Origin: Folioceros fuciformis
Taxonomy: Eukaryota > Anthocerotophyta > Anthocerotopsida > Anthocerotales
Length of the DNA: 64,000 bases
Assembly: GCA_049999805.1 (NCBI GenBank)
Contig: JBNGIO010005980.1
Location: forward strand, 1 to 64,000
Reading direction: 5' to 3'
Position numbers and translations under genes: made by a program. Positions 1-10,499 of the stretch are shown here, piece after piece (the stretch's first letter is position 1; every line of letters starts with the position of its first letter). The notes below the pieces were generated by a model that saw only the letters and a program-made list of their open reading frames with translations, was not told where the DNA came from and ran no database searches.

Positions 1-2
1 AG

Positions 3-182
3 AAGAAAGACAAAGACGGTGACGAGAAGGCAGAGAAGAAGAAGGAAAAGAAGGATAAGAAGAAGGACAAAGACGGTGACGAGAAGGAGGAGAAGAAGAA
101 GGAAAAGAAGAAAGACAAAGACGGTGAAGAGAAGGAGGAGAAGAAGGAAAAGAAGGACAAGAAGGACAAGCATGATGAGTGA
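3..182 (+). CDS. C-terminal end of a Lys/Glu/Asp-rich protein (partial)
   Basis: The frame is open from the window edge to a TGA at 180-182 and encodes about 59 residues made almost only of Lys, Glu and Asp, with a few Gly. The core KKDKDGDEK recurs three times with drift and the protein ends KKDKKDKHDE. No folded domain is visible; the segment would be a charged disordered tail. Such tails occur in nucleolar, chaperone and LEA/dehydrin-like proteins, but no dehydrin K-segment is seen, so no function is assigned. The start lies outside the window. The even codon pattern and the clean stop followed by non-coding sequence support a real 3' end. It could also be low-complexity DNA that happens to be open. 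Confidence 0.55.
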   Translation, partial: KKDKDGDEKAEKKKEKKDKKKDKDGDEKEEKKKEKKKDKDGEEKEEKKEKKDKKDKHDE

Positions 183-1571
183 TTGACATGTGATGCTTAG
201 TGCTAGATGGAGCTGGCTGAACATGGATCAGAGTGGTCAGGCTGCTGCGGTGCCATCCTTCAGTGATGCCTGAATGCAGGAATCCTGATTACGTGGCGCT
301 GGAGTGCTCTGTAGATGAACCATGGCGAAAGGAAAGACGTCATCCTGCTGTTCTCGACAGTTGGTTGTTTTTTAGTGAGATCCCAGCTCCATGATTGACA
401 AGTCGCTTGTGGTGTGCCTGTGCAACCTGGCCGAGAACTCATGTAAAGGTCACCAGTTTCACCTGGCTGGCTTTGAAGAAGACAAACAAGAGTAATGGAG
501 GCGAGAAAGTTGGTCAGTCCGCCTGCTCACTTTTCCCACATCTGCCGCAAATTGAATGGGCAGGCAGTACCTTTGTGGATGAAAGGCTGCCGAGAAAAGC
601 ATTCACCTAGCATTACAATATGTGAAGACGGTCCTTTTGTTGCAGCACCGACTCGACTTGTTTTCCAGGTGCTCTATTGTGGAAAGAGAGCAGTTGGTGT
701 CGCTTTTGAAGTTGGTCATACAAGATTACAGAACTGGATTTCATTTTCTTGACATGTACATGATATCGTGCTTTGCCTGCCCACTACGCTTATACGTCTA
801 AAGTAGAGTGTAGAGCCAATGGATGCAGGTACGGCCTGGGTCCGGGTGGTGTTGAAATCCAGGAACTCCGGTGGGTAGAGAGTAGCTACCTAGTTTTGAT
901 CCCTCTCGAGATCGGACTCAGAGATGTGAGTGGCAGATTAATGAGCGCGCAGAATCCTAAGGGACAGCGCGACACGTGGCACGTGGGTACGCGGGGGTTG
1001 GTAGAGACTGCTTTCTACTGTTGCTGTGCAATCAAGCGGAATTTGTTAATAAAGACTGGGGGAGTCGATGCGACGTTGTAGCGCCAAGCCTGGCATTCCG
1101 ATCAACGGACTACGGACAGCCAGAGACAGCGACACAGACTCAGCCCGCGCTACGAGACAAATGGCCACGATGCCACAGCCCTCCCGTCTCGTGAAATCAT
1201 GCAAAAACCCATTCCGGGCCGCGACAAACAATGACAGACGGATCCCCCATTTCACGGCCCCGTTGCTACGCGCTCGGCACATTTCTACTCGCTACCGCAT
1301 TTCTCAACGTCCTCTCGCGTCGTGGTAAGCGCAACAGCTGGAACGGGAACAGGATCGGGAACGGGAAGGAGGAGCGCAACTCCGACCATGGCCGCCTGAG
1401 CCTTCGCATATCCATGTCGGTGCTGAGCTGCGTTGTGCTGTGCTGTGATTTGGTTTGATTTGATTTGGTGTGAGCAGTGCGGCTCGTTTCCTGCCGGCTC
1501 TCGCGCGGCTGCAGCGTGACCTCGTTTGTCTGTGCGGTACGCGGCACGCAGAACATCGGGAGCTGGAAATT
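183..1571. other. 3' UTR of the upstream gene and 5' flank of the bHLH gene
   Basis: About 1.4 kb without a supportable gene. The first part is probably the 3' UTR of the lysine-rich gene. The segment 960-1470 is richer in GC, as expected for the promoter and leader of the bHLH gene. The stretch 1440-1476 (T/G-rich, ending in tgagcag) resembles a 3' splice site, so a leader intron is possible. Short ORFs here overlap on both strands and have no recognisable domain. Confidence 0.4.
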
Positions 1572-2706
1572 ATGTCGAAAAACTCCGCCGTGACGTCGTT
1601 GAAGGAGTCCGAGGACGGGGGATCCAGTGTGGAGTATGGCTGCAAGTCGGGAGACTCGGACAAGGCCATGGATGGCGTGAAGTCGGAGCTGGACGCGTGT
1701 GAGATGAGCGACCTTCTGGGACTGGGAGGAGATCGGTCGCTCGAGGCGGATGGCAACCTTCAGGCCAACAATACGGATGAGGACCAGAAGCCCGGGGAAT
1801 CCTCCGACTCCAGTGATCATATTGAGGCAGCTTGCGATAAGCCACGCAGGCGCATGAGGTCTGGACCCTATCCGGTGTCCAAGAACCTGGTTTCGGAGCG
1901 GAAGCGCAGGAAGAAGTTGAACGAAGGGCTCTACTCTTTGCGAGCGCTTGTTCCCAAGATTAGCAAGGTGCGGTGTTAGATTTTGTTTTCTTGCTGCATT
2001 TGTGCGCCTGGAATGTTGGGGTTACCCTCCCTTTTTTTCTTGACACTGTGTGTGTGTGTGTGTTTTTGCAGATGGATAAAGCATCCATTGTAGGGGATGC
2101 CATTGAGTACGTCAGAGACCTTCAGAAGCAAGTTGAGGACTTGGAATCAGACATTTCGTATATGCAAGCCCGGATGGAGTCCGACACCCTAGTTGGCAAC
2201 AGGTGCCAGGATAACTCTGGGACGGACACGGGGAGTGCAGAAACTGGTCGGTTGCTTAGTGAAGGGGAGGAAGGATCGCTTGTGCAATCAGACTCGATGG
2301 CAAAGATATCCAATGACCCTGATGACCGAGGGCAACAGCAAATTATCATGCAGGCATGTTGGTGTCCTTGCATCTCTTTGCATCCCTTTTTCTGTGAGGT
2401 GCTGCTGACAGCGAATTCATTGCTTGTGCTCAGCTGGAGGTGGTGAGAGTGGAGGGGCAAATCTTCCAGCTTCGTGTGTGTTGTAAACGAGGGCCTGGAG
2501 TCGTGGCCCAGCTAATGGAAGCGCTAGAGGGCCTAGGTCTCGAGGTTCTCAATGCCAACCTCACGTCGTTTCAGGAGAGCATACACAACACCTTCATTGC
2601 CAAGGTAATTTCCTATCTTTCCCTCCAGTCTTTCATCCTGTGTTTACATCGACCACATGACCCTTTGCCGGTTCATTTGCTCTTACTACTGAGGATGCAG
2701 TGTTGA
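1572..2706 (+). CDS. bHLH transcription factor with C-terminal ACT-like domain (AMS/DYT1-like), 4 exons
   Basis: Proposed exons are 1572-1967, 2072-2353, 2434-2604 and 2701-2706, all joined in phase 0, giving about 284 residues. Residues 102-151 form a bHLH domain: the basic part has SERKRRKKLN and the Glu/Arg pair used for E-box contact, the loop contains VPKISKMDKAS, and helix 2 is GDAIEYVRDLQ. A leucine-rich coil follows. Exon 3 encodes an ACT-like dimerisation fold (VEGQIFQLRV, GLGLEVLNANLTS). This resembles the plant subgroup holding AMS, TDR and DYT1, regulators of tapetum or sporangium development, but the long MYC-N domain of AMS is absent. The start is the first ATG in frame. Intron 2 (2354-2433) begins GC. 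The last exon adds only Cys and a TGA; without that splice the frame also ends at 2706, after 33 unrelated residues. Probably a nuclear DNA-binding regulator. Confidence 0.82.
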
Positions 2707-3410
2707 TGCACGATGGCCTTGTTTGACCTTGCCTTGTGTGCGCTGTTTCACGTGCATGCTACCGTTCTTCGTGTGTGCTGATTTCGTGTCGGAGAGGGAC
2801 CAACAGAGTCTGAATTGAATACTGTGAATATAGTGCATCCTTGTAGAGACTAGTGCTAGCTATGTAACAGCCCACGTATACACCATACGGGAATTATCCA
2901 AGATACTGACTGCTGGTGGTGGATCAGATAAGCAACTGGGAAATTATGGAGTCTGAAGATTCCGTGAAAAGCATCATCCTAGACATGGCTGCACAACATG
3001 GCCTACTATACGGAGATCCTGGAGTGATCAACGCTTGTTGAAATTCTAGTTCCAAGGTTTTTACTGAAGAGGGGAGTGGAATGCCAACGAGGACTTCATC
3101 CCTCCGATTTCTTCTATCACACCGTCAGCCATCCTGGGAACAAGTTAAATTCCGAGCAATGGAGAGTCTTCGGTGCACAAGAGTAGATCGATGACAGATC
3201 ACAGTGAATATAAATATGCGTACGCACTAAATCCTGCGAACTTGTGTCAAGGACAGAAACACGCCTAGTAAACTCATGTCAAACCCAGGAGCTAAGGCAA
3301 ATTTAACCCCTCTACTTCATGGAAATACGCTAGTGGCAAGCAGGATGTAAATTATAAACCGGTGTGCAGGTTTTCCCCCTTGCAAAGCGGGTGCAGAGGT
3401 TTCGGAGGGC
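2707..3410. other. Intergenic sequence or 3' UTR, nothing recognised
   Basis: No coding region or RNA gene is supported here. It may hold the 3' UTR of the bHLH gene, or a further 3' exon if my short last exon is wrong. Confidence 0.3.
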
Positions 3411-3510
3411 NNNNNNNNNNNNNNNNNNNNNNNNNNNNNNNNNNNNNNNNNNNNNNNNNNNNNNNNNNNNNNNNNNNNNNNNNNNNNNNNNNNNNNNNNN
3501 NNNNNNNNNN
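3411..3510. other. Assembly gap of 100 N
   Basis: Exactly 100 undetermined bases. Composition changes across the gap: the left side is mixed, the right side is AT-rich up to the gypsy element. Distance and order across the gap are therefore not certain. Confidence 0.99.
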
Positions 3511-3895
3511 CTGGATCATGAAGACCTGTTATTTTACCTATCAGATAATGGAATGTGCAGACGCTGTTCATTTTTAGTAATTTATGTTAATTGTGAAGTT
3601 ATCTTATTAGCTATAGCATGGTGGTAAGAGTTTCACGTAAAGGGGAAGGGTTGAAATCCTAATTATCATATTAAAATATGGTGATTGTTTTTTAATTATA
3701 TTTTTTGAACATTATTTTTTAATTATACTTTTTTAGTATTAAACTATAATTTTCACTCAAAAAGTAGTAAAATATGATATGGTGACAAATCCCCTCTAAA
3801 GTTCTTTGGCTCCAAAGGAAGGGGGATATGTGATTTGAATATAGAGATATCGAAGGGAAAATAAAGTATAAAAATAAGATTACATGGAATCTTCT
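3511..3895. other. AT-rich sequence before the gypsy element
   Basis: Strongly AT-rich with T and A runs and no coding potential. It ends with the 5-bp target duplication CTCTA at 3896-3900. Confidence 0.5.
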
Positions 3896-3900
3896 CTCTA

Positions 3901-4504
3901 AGTAACACCCCCTTCAACGGGGTGGGGCAGAACCACGCAGTTAGAAGCCAAAGCAAAGGTCAGTTTTAAACTCCGGACACAGCACTAGGCCTCCAAGTAG
4001 CCCGCCCTCCTCTTCTAGGAGGACTCGCAACCAGCACCCTTGCTGCTGCTCTTTATTCAAATCACGAGTCAACAAGAACATACAGAGCTGGAGGGCTAGA
4101 GAGAACTCCCCATCTTTGCCTAAGCTAGGAGTTTAGCTCTCCCTTCTCTTCGCCTCCTCCCACAGCTCCTTCATAGCACCTTTCATGTGCTCTCACAGCC
4201 CAAGCAACACATGCTCTCAAGGCAAAGCCCAAGCACCCAGTGCTCTCAAGGCTTTGAGGAGATACTCATCTCAACTCCACTGAACTTCCCTTAACCCTTG
4301 GCTAGGTCCCCTTTTATACACAAGCTCAAGTCACTAACTTAGCAACTACTTACTTAAGCACTTACTTAAGCCTTAAGCTATTATTCACTACCACACACTT
4401 TTTCCTAGGGCTGCATGCTTCTCATGCTCTCTTAGTAACCTGCTCTGCTAAACATGCCTTTGCATGGAGCTTACTTGCTTAGCACTCAAACCAACGTTGT
4501 TACT
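3901..4504 (-). repeat. 3' LTR of the gypsy element
   Basis: 604 bp, matching 9174-9801 in direct orientation with a few substitutions. Relative to the other copy it has about 26 extra bases near 4256-4282 and lacks the extra tandem block ctcttagtaacctgctc seen near 9680-9740. It begins AGTAACA and ends TGTTACT. Confidence 0.93.
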
Positions 4505-4516
4505 TCCTCCCCCACT
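4505..4516 (-). other. Polypurine tract of the gypsy element
   Basis: On the minus strand this reads AGTGGGGGAGGA directly before the 3' LTR, the expected place and composition for the plus-strand primer of an LTR retrotransposon. Confidence 0.85.
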
Positions 4517-4534
4517 AGGAAAGAATCATTGTCC

Positions 4535-7180
4535 TCAGTGATAACCAGTGTAACGAGCAATCATCCAAGAGCCTCTCTGGATATCCTCTAATGTTACCCA
4601 AACTGGTGTTGAGATCCCACGCAACTTTACCATATATTGAGGTAGAGTTCCACGTCTCGTAGCCACGCTACCTTCTGCAAGGAATTCTTCAATCTCCCGC
4701 AATCCTTGATCATGCTGCACCAGGATACTGTACTTCTTCCTGTCCATGTCTTCTTTCTCTTTGCCTAGCACAAATGGTTTCAACATAGATACATGAAACA
4801 CATTGTGTGCAAAAATCCAATCAGGCAAATCTAACTTGTAAGCCACTTCGCCAATGCGCTTCAAGACAACATATGGACCTCCATACTTTGGTCTCAACTT
4901 TAAAGACAATCCTTGGGGTAGTGTGAAATGCTTCAGTTTCACCCAAACTTTATCCCCAACATTGAAGACAGTTTCTCTCCTGTGCTTATCAGCATATCTC
5001 TTTTGACGTGCTTGAGCCTTGGCTAATATCGTTTGGGCAACCTCATGCCTAGCCTTCAATTGCTCAACGAATTGGCGTGGATCTCCAGTGATAGTGTCGA
5101 AAACTTCAGCATTTAGCATGGATACCACATCCAAAGCTGAATTTCCACTCATCTCAAAGGGAATACATCCCAGGGAGCTATGTACTGAGTTATTGTAACA
5201 AAACTCCGCATCATCAAGATGATCAGCCCAATCTCTCTGATCAATCTGCACATAGTGCCTCAAATATTCTTCTTGGATTCGGTTGACTCGCTCAGTTAAT
5301 CCATCAGTATCTGGATGGTATGCAGTACTCATGCATAGCTGCACATTCAAGCTCTTCATCAAGTGCTGCCAGAACTCTCCTGTGAATCTTGGATCTCTAT
5401 CGCTCACAATCTGCACGAGCAAGCCATGATACTTGTACACATACTTTTTGAACAAGTTTGCTGCCTCAGAAGCGGTCACTCGCTTCTTGGTGGGGATGAA
5501 GTGTGCTTGTCTGGTGAATCTATCCACCACTGTCATGATAGCTGTAAATCCATTACTGGGAGGCAAGGGCATGATGAAGTCCATAAAAATACTTTTCCAT
5601 GGGCCTCTTGGGATAGGTAGGGGCTGTAAGAAACGTCTTGGCTTAGCCTGCTCAACCTTGTCCTGCTGACAAACAGCACATGCCTTGACAAAATCCAATG
5701 TATCTTGATACATTCCTTGCCAATAGAACAGTCTCCTCAACTTCTCATAAGTTGAATCACCTCCACGGTGACCAGCACTTGGCACATCATGGCACTCAGC
5801 AAGCAATTTCCTCTTCAAGCCTACAGAGTTAGGGATCACAACTCTCTTCTGTTTGTATATTAACAAACCATCCTTGAGGTTGAACTTGCTTCCTTTCTCT
5901 GCCACCCCATTCATCCAGTCCTGCACTTCTGGATCTTGCAGATAAGCTTCTTTTATCTCTTTGTGAGCATCCAAGGGTTCAATCACAGTTGCCATTGCTT
6001 TCACGTCTTGACTCTGCTTGCGGCTCAGCGCATCTACAACCTTATTCTCTTTTCCAGGTTTATATCTAAGAGTCACGTCATACATAGCTAGGAAATCTTG
6101 CCATCTAGCTTGCCTCGCATTCAACTTTAATTGGTTTGAGAAGTACGTCATGCTGATATTATCAGTATACAGCACAAAAGACCTACCCAAGAGATAGTGT
6201 CTCCAACCCTTCAGACAGTGGATGACAGCAGTCATCTCCTTCTCATAGGTGGGATACTTCCTCTCATAAGGATGCAACTTCCTTGACTCAAAAGCTAACG
6301 GCTTTTGGTCCTGCATCAAAACTCCACCTATAGCCACATCTGAGGCATCACAAAACACTTCCACATCTCTCTTGGGGTCATACATTCCCAACACTAGAGT
6401 CGTGCTCAACTTCTTCTTCAAGCATTCAAAGGCTGCTTGACACTCAGCATCCCATTTCCAAGCTTTTGCTATCTTCAAGAGGTCAGTTATGGGGGCTGCT
6501 ATCTTAGCAAACATATGTACAAACTTCCTGTACACAGAAGCCAAACCCATAAAACTTCGCACCTCATGAATATTTCGAGGGGGCTGCCAATCTTGAATGG
6601 CCTTAACTTTATCAGGATCCATCCTGATGCCCTCGGCAGAGATAATGAAACCTAAGAATGAAATTTCTGTCTTGACAAAGTCACACTTCTTGATTGCCAA
6701 GAACAAAGAATTCTCTCTTAGTCTCTGTAACACTTTCCTCAAGTGTTCAACATGTTCCTCCAAGGTATGGCTATAGATCAAAATGTCATCCAGATAGATT
6801 ACAACACACTTGTCCACCAGATCTATGAATATAGTATTCATAAGAGTCTGAAATGTAGCAGGTGCGTTAGTAAGTCCAAATGGCATGACAAGGAACTCAA
6901 AAGATCCATACCTTGTTCTGCATGCTGTTTTGTACTCATGCCCCTCTGCAATCCTGATCTGATAGTACCCTGCCATCAGGTCTAGGTTGGTGAAATACTT
7001 GGCACCCTTCAACCTGTCAAACATGTCGTCCATTCTCGGCAAAGGATATGCATTCTTGATTGTGATCTGGTTCAAAGCTCTGTAATCCAGACACAATCTA
7101 AGTCCTCCATTCTTTTTGCGCGTGAATAACATAGGCGCACCAAAGGGAGACTTAGAAACTCTGACATATCCCTTTGCCAA
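4535..7180 (-). pseudogene. gypsy pol: reverse transcriptase, RNase H, integrase, chromodomain-like tail
   Basis: An open frame of 881 codons. It holds most of RT ([13 protein letters not shown], the catalytic YLDDILIYS), RNase H ([10 protein letters not shown] start), the integrase HHCC zinc finger (GHRGGD through CAVCQQDK), and the integrase core with its acidic triad in MDFI, SDRDPRF and [11 protein letters not shown]. The last 60 residues (EEFLAEG, then YMVKLRG, then WVTLEDI) resemble the chromodomain of chromoviruses, which directs insertion into heterochromatin. The true frame begins upstream in the 7196-7958 segment; the two are separated only by an in-frame TGA after QELK. The gene would make a polyprotein cleaved by the element's own protease. 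This frame is intact but cannot be translated from gag as it stands. Confidence 0.95.
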
Positions 7181-7195
7181 CAGGTTGGATAGTTG

Positions 7196-7958
7196 TCACT
7201 TGAGTTCTTGCAACTCATCTTGTGACAATCTATATGGTGCTCTCGAAGAAGGTGTACTCCCTGGCCTCAACTCAATTTCATGATCCACAACTCTACGAGA
7301 CGGCAATGGTGGCAACTCATCTGGCATCAAGTCCTTGAACTCATCTAGTACAACTTGTACTTCTTTTGGGATGTCCTTCTCCTCTGTGGAATCTTCTTCC
7401 AGACCATCCTCTAGTCCTTGGAGTACAACCAAGTATAACTCCTTCTTTTTCCTGAGGTCTTTCTTGATCTCTCTTTTTGTAATCAGCTGTACTGATACGC
7501 TTTCAAGCCTCTGGCTATTGCTAGCACAACTCACTCTGTGCTTTCTGGATATCTCGATAGTGCGTGACTTAACATCCATTTGCACTTCATTAGATCTCAA
7601 CCACTCCAAACCTAGGATGATATCATGGTCATCCATCTCCACGACTGTAAAACTCACACTTCCTTGCCACGCATCAACTTGCAGCTTTACTCCATGCAAT
7701 TCATCCAGAAATTGCAGAGTTCCTTTAGCTTGCCTGATTCTATATGGCGTGGAAGTTTCAGTCCAATCAAGGCCAAGCTCTCTTGCCTTATGTGGAGTCA
7801 CAAAATTATGGGTGGGCTGCAGAATCTAACAATAGCTCACCATCCAAGCCATTGATCTTGCCACATATATACATCAAGTCTCCACCCTCCCTGGAAATAA
7901 TGTCATCCTTGACACTCGATGACTCACCACATGTCCTCACAACATGTGGCCCCTGGCA
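7196..7958 (-). pseudogene. gypsy protease and N-terminal RT segment, broken
   Basis: The segment 7196-7801 is open and ends at the TGA that interrupts RT (context LK-stop-QLSN, consistent with CGA to TGA). It includes the protease flap region (DIILGLEWL) and the conserved linker ahead of RT (ELPPLPSRR, EIELRPG). Just upstream, the active-site region reads LLLDSAAH and then shifts by one base before NFVTPHKA. The expected family motif is DSGA, so both a Gly-to-Ala change and a frameshift hit the catalytic loop. Between 7801 and 7958 the other frame is recognisable up to a TAA right after gag. No active protease can be made from this copy. Confidence 0.88.
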
Positions 7959-9120
7959 TTACCTAGACTCTTCAGGGAGCTCTTGGATCCTGGCTCTAGG
8001 AACAGGTGGATTTGCGGCCACTAGATTCAAGTTGGGAGCTCCTGCATGTGGACAGTTCCTAGCAAAATGTCCCTGCTCTCCACAACTATAACATACACCA
8101 GAGGTAGGCGCTACACGTCGTCTTCTACGACTCCTGTTATCACCTCTACCCCGACTTCTGGCAGAAGTCTCAGCAGTTGCACTGTTCCCAGTGGTGGTGG
8201 CTCGTCCTCTGCCTCTAGATTTACCCTGAGATCTAAGATATCTCCCCCTGGAGATTGGAGCCTCCTGGACAAACATGTCCGGTATGGCATCTGCTGCTGC
8301 CATAGCCTCTTGCAATGTTTGAGGATTAGTCAATGCAATCCTGTTTTGAGCCCATCTCTTAAGGCCAGTAGTAAACTTGTGGAGTTTGTCCTGCTCATGC
8401 ATCTCAGGACATTGCAAGACAATAGAGCTGAATTCACTCACATACTCCCGCAAAGTTCCAATATGCTTGACATTGTCGAGCATCCTTCGCGCCAAACTCG
8501 CAGCATTAGCTGGTTGGAAACGGAGTTGCAGCGCTTCCTTGAAGTCTGCCCATGTAAAGATTGTTGCTCTACGATTGCCTTGCCTTACGTTCTCTACGTA
8601 AGTCCTCCACCAAGAAAGAGCATACTCGTCCAAGAAGTTCGTGACGTGCTTCAAGTACTCGTCTTGGGGAACTCCGCATGATTCCAAGTACGCTTCCAAA
8701 GAGAAAAACCAAGAACTGATTTTCTCTACGTCACGCTCGCCCTTATAACTCTTAGGCGCAAGAACACTCAATCTCAACTTCTTTGCATTCTTAGGAGCAC
8801 AGATCTCAGGCTCCGGCTCCACTTCTTCTGGCTCTTCATCAACGAGCCTACGTTTGCCTTTGATCTCTTGATCTAGAGCATCAAGTCTCCTCATGATTTT
8901 TTTGGAGCTGGTCCTCTATGGTGGTACCGGTCCTTTGCTCCGAAGTTCCTTCCTCTGTCGTTCTCACGACTTGAGGATCCGCCTGTGGTTCTTCCACAAC
9001 GGCTTCGGTAAGTGGGGCCTTATCCTTCCTGCGACGCACCCTCTCGGCTTCGGTAAGCGGGGCCTTATCCTTCCTGCGACACACCCTCTCTGCTCTGCCT
9101 GGCTCAGCAGGATCTGCCAT
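7956..9120 (-). pseudogene. gypsy gag with CCHC zinc knuckle, frameshifted
   Basis: Gag starts at ATG 9120 and shifts frame in a run of seven T at about 8895-8901. The N-terminal 79 residues contain an imperfect tandem repeat (RRKDKAPLTEAERV). The larger part, 8894-7959, holds the capsid-like retrotrans-gag domain (SYKGERDVEKISSWFFSLE, ALSWWRTYVEN, FKEALQLRFQP) and a C-terminal CCHC knuckle (CYSCGEQGHFARNC) that binds RNA. It ends with a TAA before protease. Restoring one base at the T run would give a single gag of normal size, so the break is either a real homopolymer indel or a sequencing error. Confidence 0.9.
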
Positions 9121-9158
9121 CGTTAACTAGCGTACTAGTCAAGGATGCTTTAACCTAT

Positions 9159-9170
9159 GCTCTAATACCA
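9159..9170 (-). other. Primer-binding site, initiator tRNA-Met type
   Basis: On the minus strand this reads TGGTATTAGAGC, three bases inside the 5' LTR. The usual plant PBS for initiator tRNA-Met is TGGTATCAGAGC, so there is a single C-to-T change. This fixes the orientation of the element and the inner LTR border. Confidence 0.88.
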
Positions 9171-9173
9171 ACA

Positions 9174-9801
9174 AGTAACACCCCCTTCAACGGGGTGGGG
9201 CAGAACCACGCAGTTAGAAGCCAAAGCAAGGGTAAGTTTTAAACTCCGGACACAACACTAGGCCTCCAAGTAGCCCGCCCTCCTCTTCTAGGAGGACTCG
9301 CAGCCAGCACCCTTGCTGCTGCTCTTTATTCAAATCACGAGTCAACAAGAACATATAGAGCTGGAGGGCTAGAGAGAACTCCCCATCTTTGCCTAAGCTA
9401 GGAGTTTAGCTCTTCCTTCTTTTCGCCTCCTCCCACAGCTCCTTCACAGCACCTTTCATGTGCTCTCACAACCCAAGCAACACATGCTCTCAAGGCATAG
9501 CCCAAGCACCCAGTGCTCTCAAGGCTTGAACTTCCCTTAACCCTTGGCTAGGTCCCCTTTTATACACAAGCTCAAGTCACTAACTTAGCAACTACTTACT
9601 TAAGCACTTACTTAAACCTTAAGCTATTATTCACTACCACACACTTTTTCCTAGGGTGCATGCTTCTCTTGCTCTCTTCTCTTGCTCTCTTAGTAACCTG
9701 CTCCCTGCTAATCTTCTCTTGCTCTCTTAGTAACCTGCTCCCTGCTAAACATGCCTTTGCATGGAGCTTACTTGCTTGGCACTCAAACCAACGTTGTTAC
9801 T
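9174..9801 (-). repeat. 5' LTR of the gypsy element
   Basis: 628 bp, the partner of 3901-4504. It carries a small internal tandem expansion (cttgctctcttagtaacctg repeated) near 9680-9745. It would contain the element promoter. It is followed by CTCTA at 9802-9806. Confidence 0.93.
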
Positions 9802-9806
9802 CTCTA

Positions 9807-10499
9807 TGGTAATTGGAACCTTTCTAACATAAATATTATGCCAATTTATCTCTTTAAATAAGTTTTAAATCATATATATTTTAAAAACAAGAATCGAATA
9901 AATATGAAATAGACTTTGCATTCTATCATTATAAATGTATTGATTTCTATCAAGCAATTGTTATGCTAGTAAAAGAGTATAAGTATTATGTTAGTCCATG
10001 CACGATCTGGAACTCCTTCAAGGCAAAGTACTCTAGGTGCACCATGGCATTCAAAAGATGCACAATACTCTCAAATGTAGCCATGTTAGCAAAGGATGCT
10101 TAATGCCATCAACAATAATGCCAAGTCGGAAGGAAGACGACGGGCACGAACGCAAGCTAAGGCATCATAACCTACTTTGGGCTTCCAACATGATGAAACA
10201 GAAGAAAGGAAGCTCACTGCAGCGCTAAGCGCACGGCACAATTCGCCCTCTGAAGATAGTGCTTGAACCTTTTCAGCATCCATCGTTTTGTTGGAACTCG
10301 CCGACGCAGTCTCCGCCACCCAATCATCACTTATTACCGTGATTGCTAACGCTAAGACAAGCCCAATCACCAGACCTGACTGTTCCTTGCATCGTCTGCG
10401 CAAGCCAGACCCCAAGGACACAGCATAGAAAGTCGGACGCCGTTGAAGACACGCGGGACCAGAGCAAACAAACCTAGGAACAGGAGCGCCAACACGCGA
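9807..10499. other. Unassigned sequence
   Basis: AT-rich to about 10100, then mixed. Overlapping ORFs occur on both strands from 10086 on, but none shows a domain or clear codon bias. Confidence 0.3.

Larger units (their letters stand above)
3901..9801 (-). mobile_element. Full-length Ty3/gypsy chromovirus-type LTR retrotransposon, inactivated
   Basis: A 5.9 kb element read on the minus strand. It has two direct LTRs (3901-4504 and 9174-9801), a primer-binding site inside the right (5') LTR, a polypurine tract next to the left (3') LTR, and the 5-bp target duplication CTCTA at 3896-3900 and 9802-9806. Gene order is gag, protease, RT, RNase H, integrase, which is the gypsy order, with a chromodomain-like C-terminus. 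The LTRs differ at only a few bases plus two indels, so the insertion is fairly recent. The coding region nevertheless carries a frameshift in gag, a stop between gag and protease, a frameshift at the protease active site and a TGA before RT. The LTR ends are AGTAACA/TGTTACT rather than TG/CA. Confidence 0.95.
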
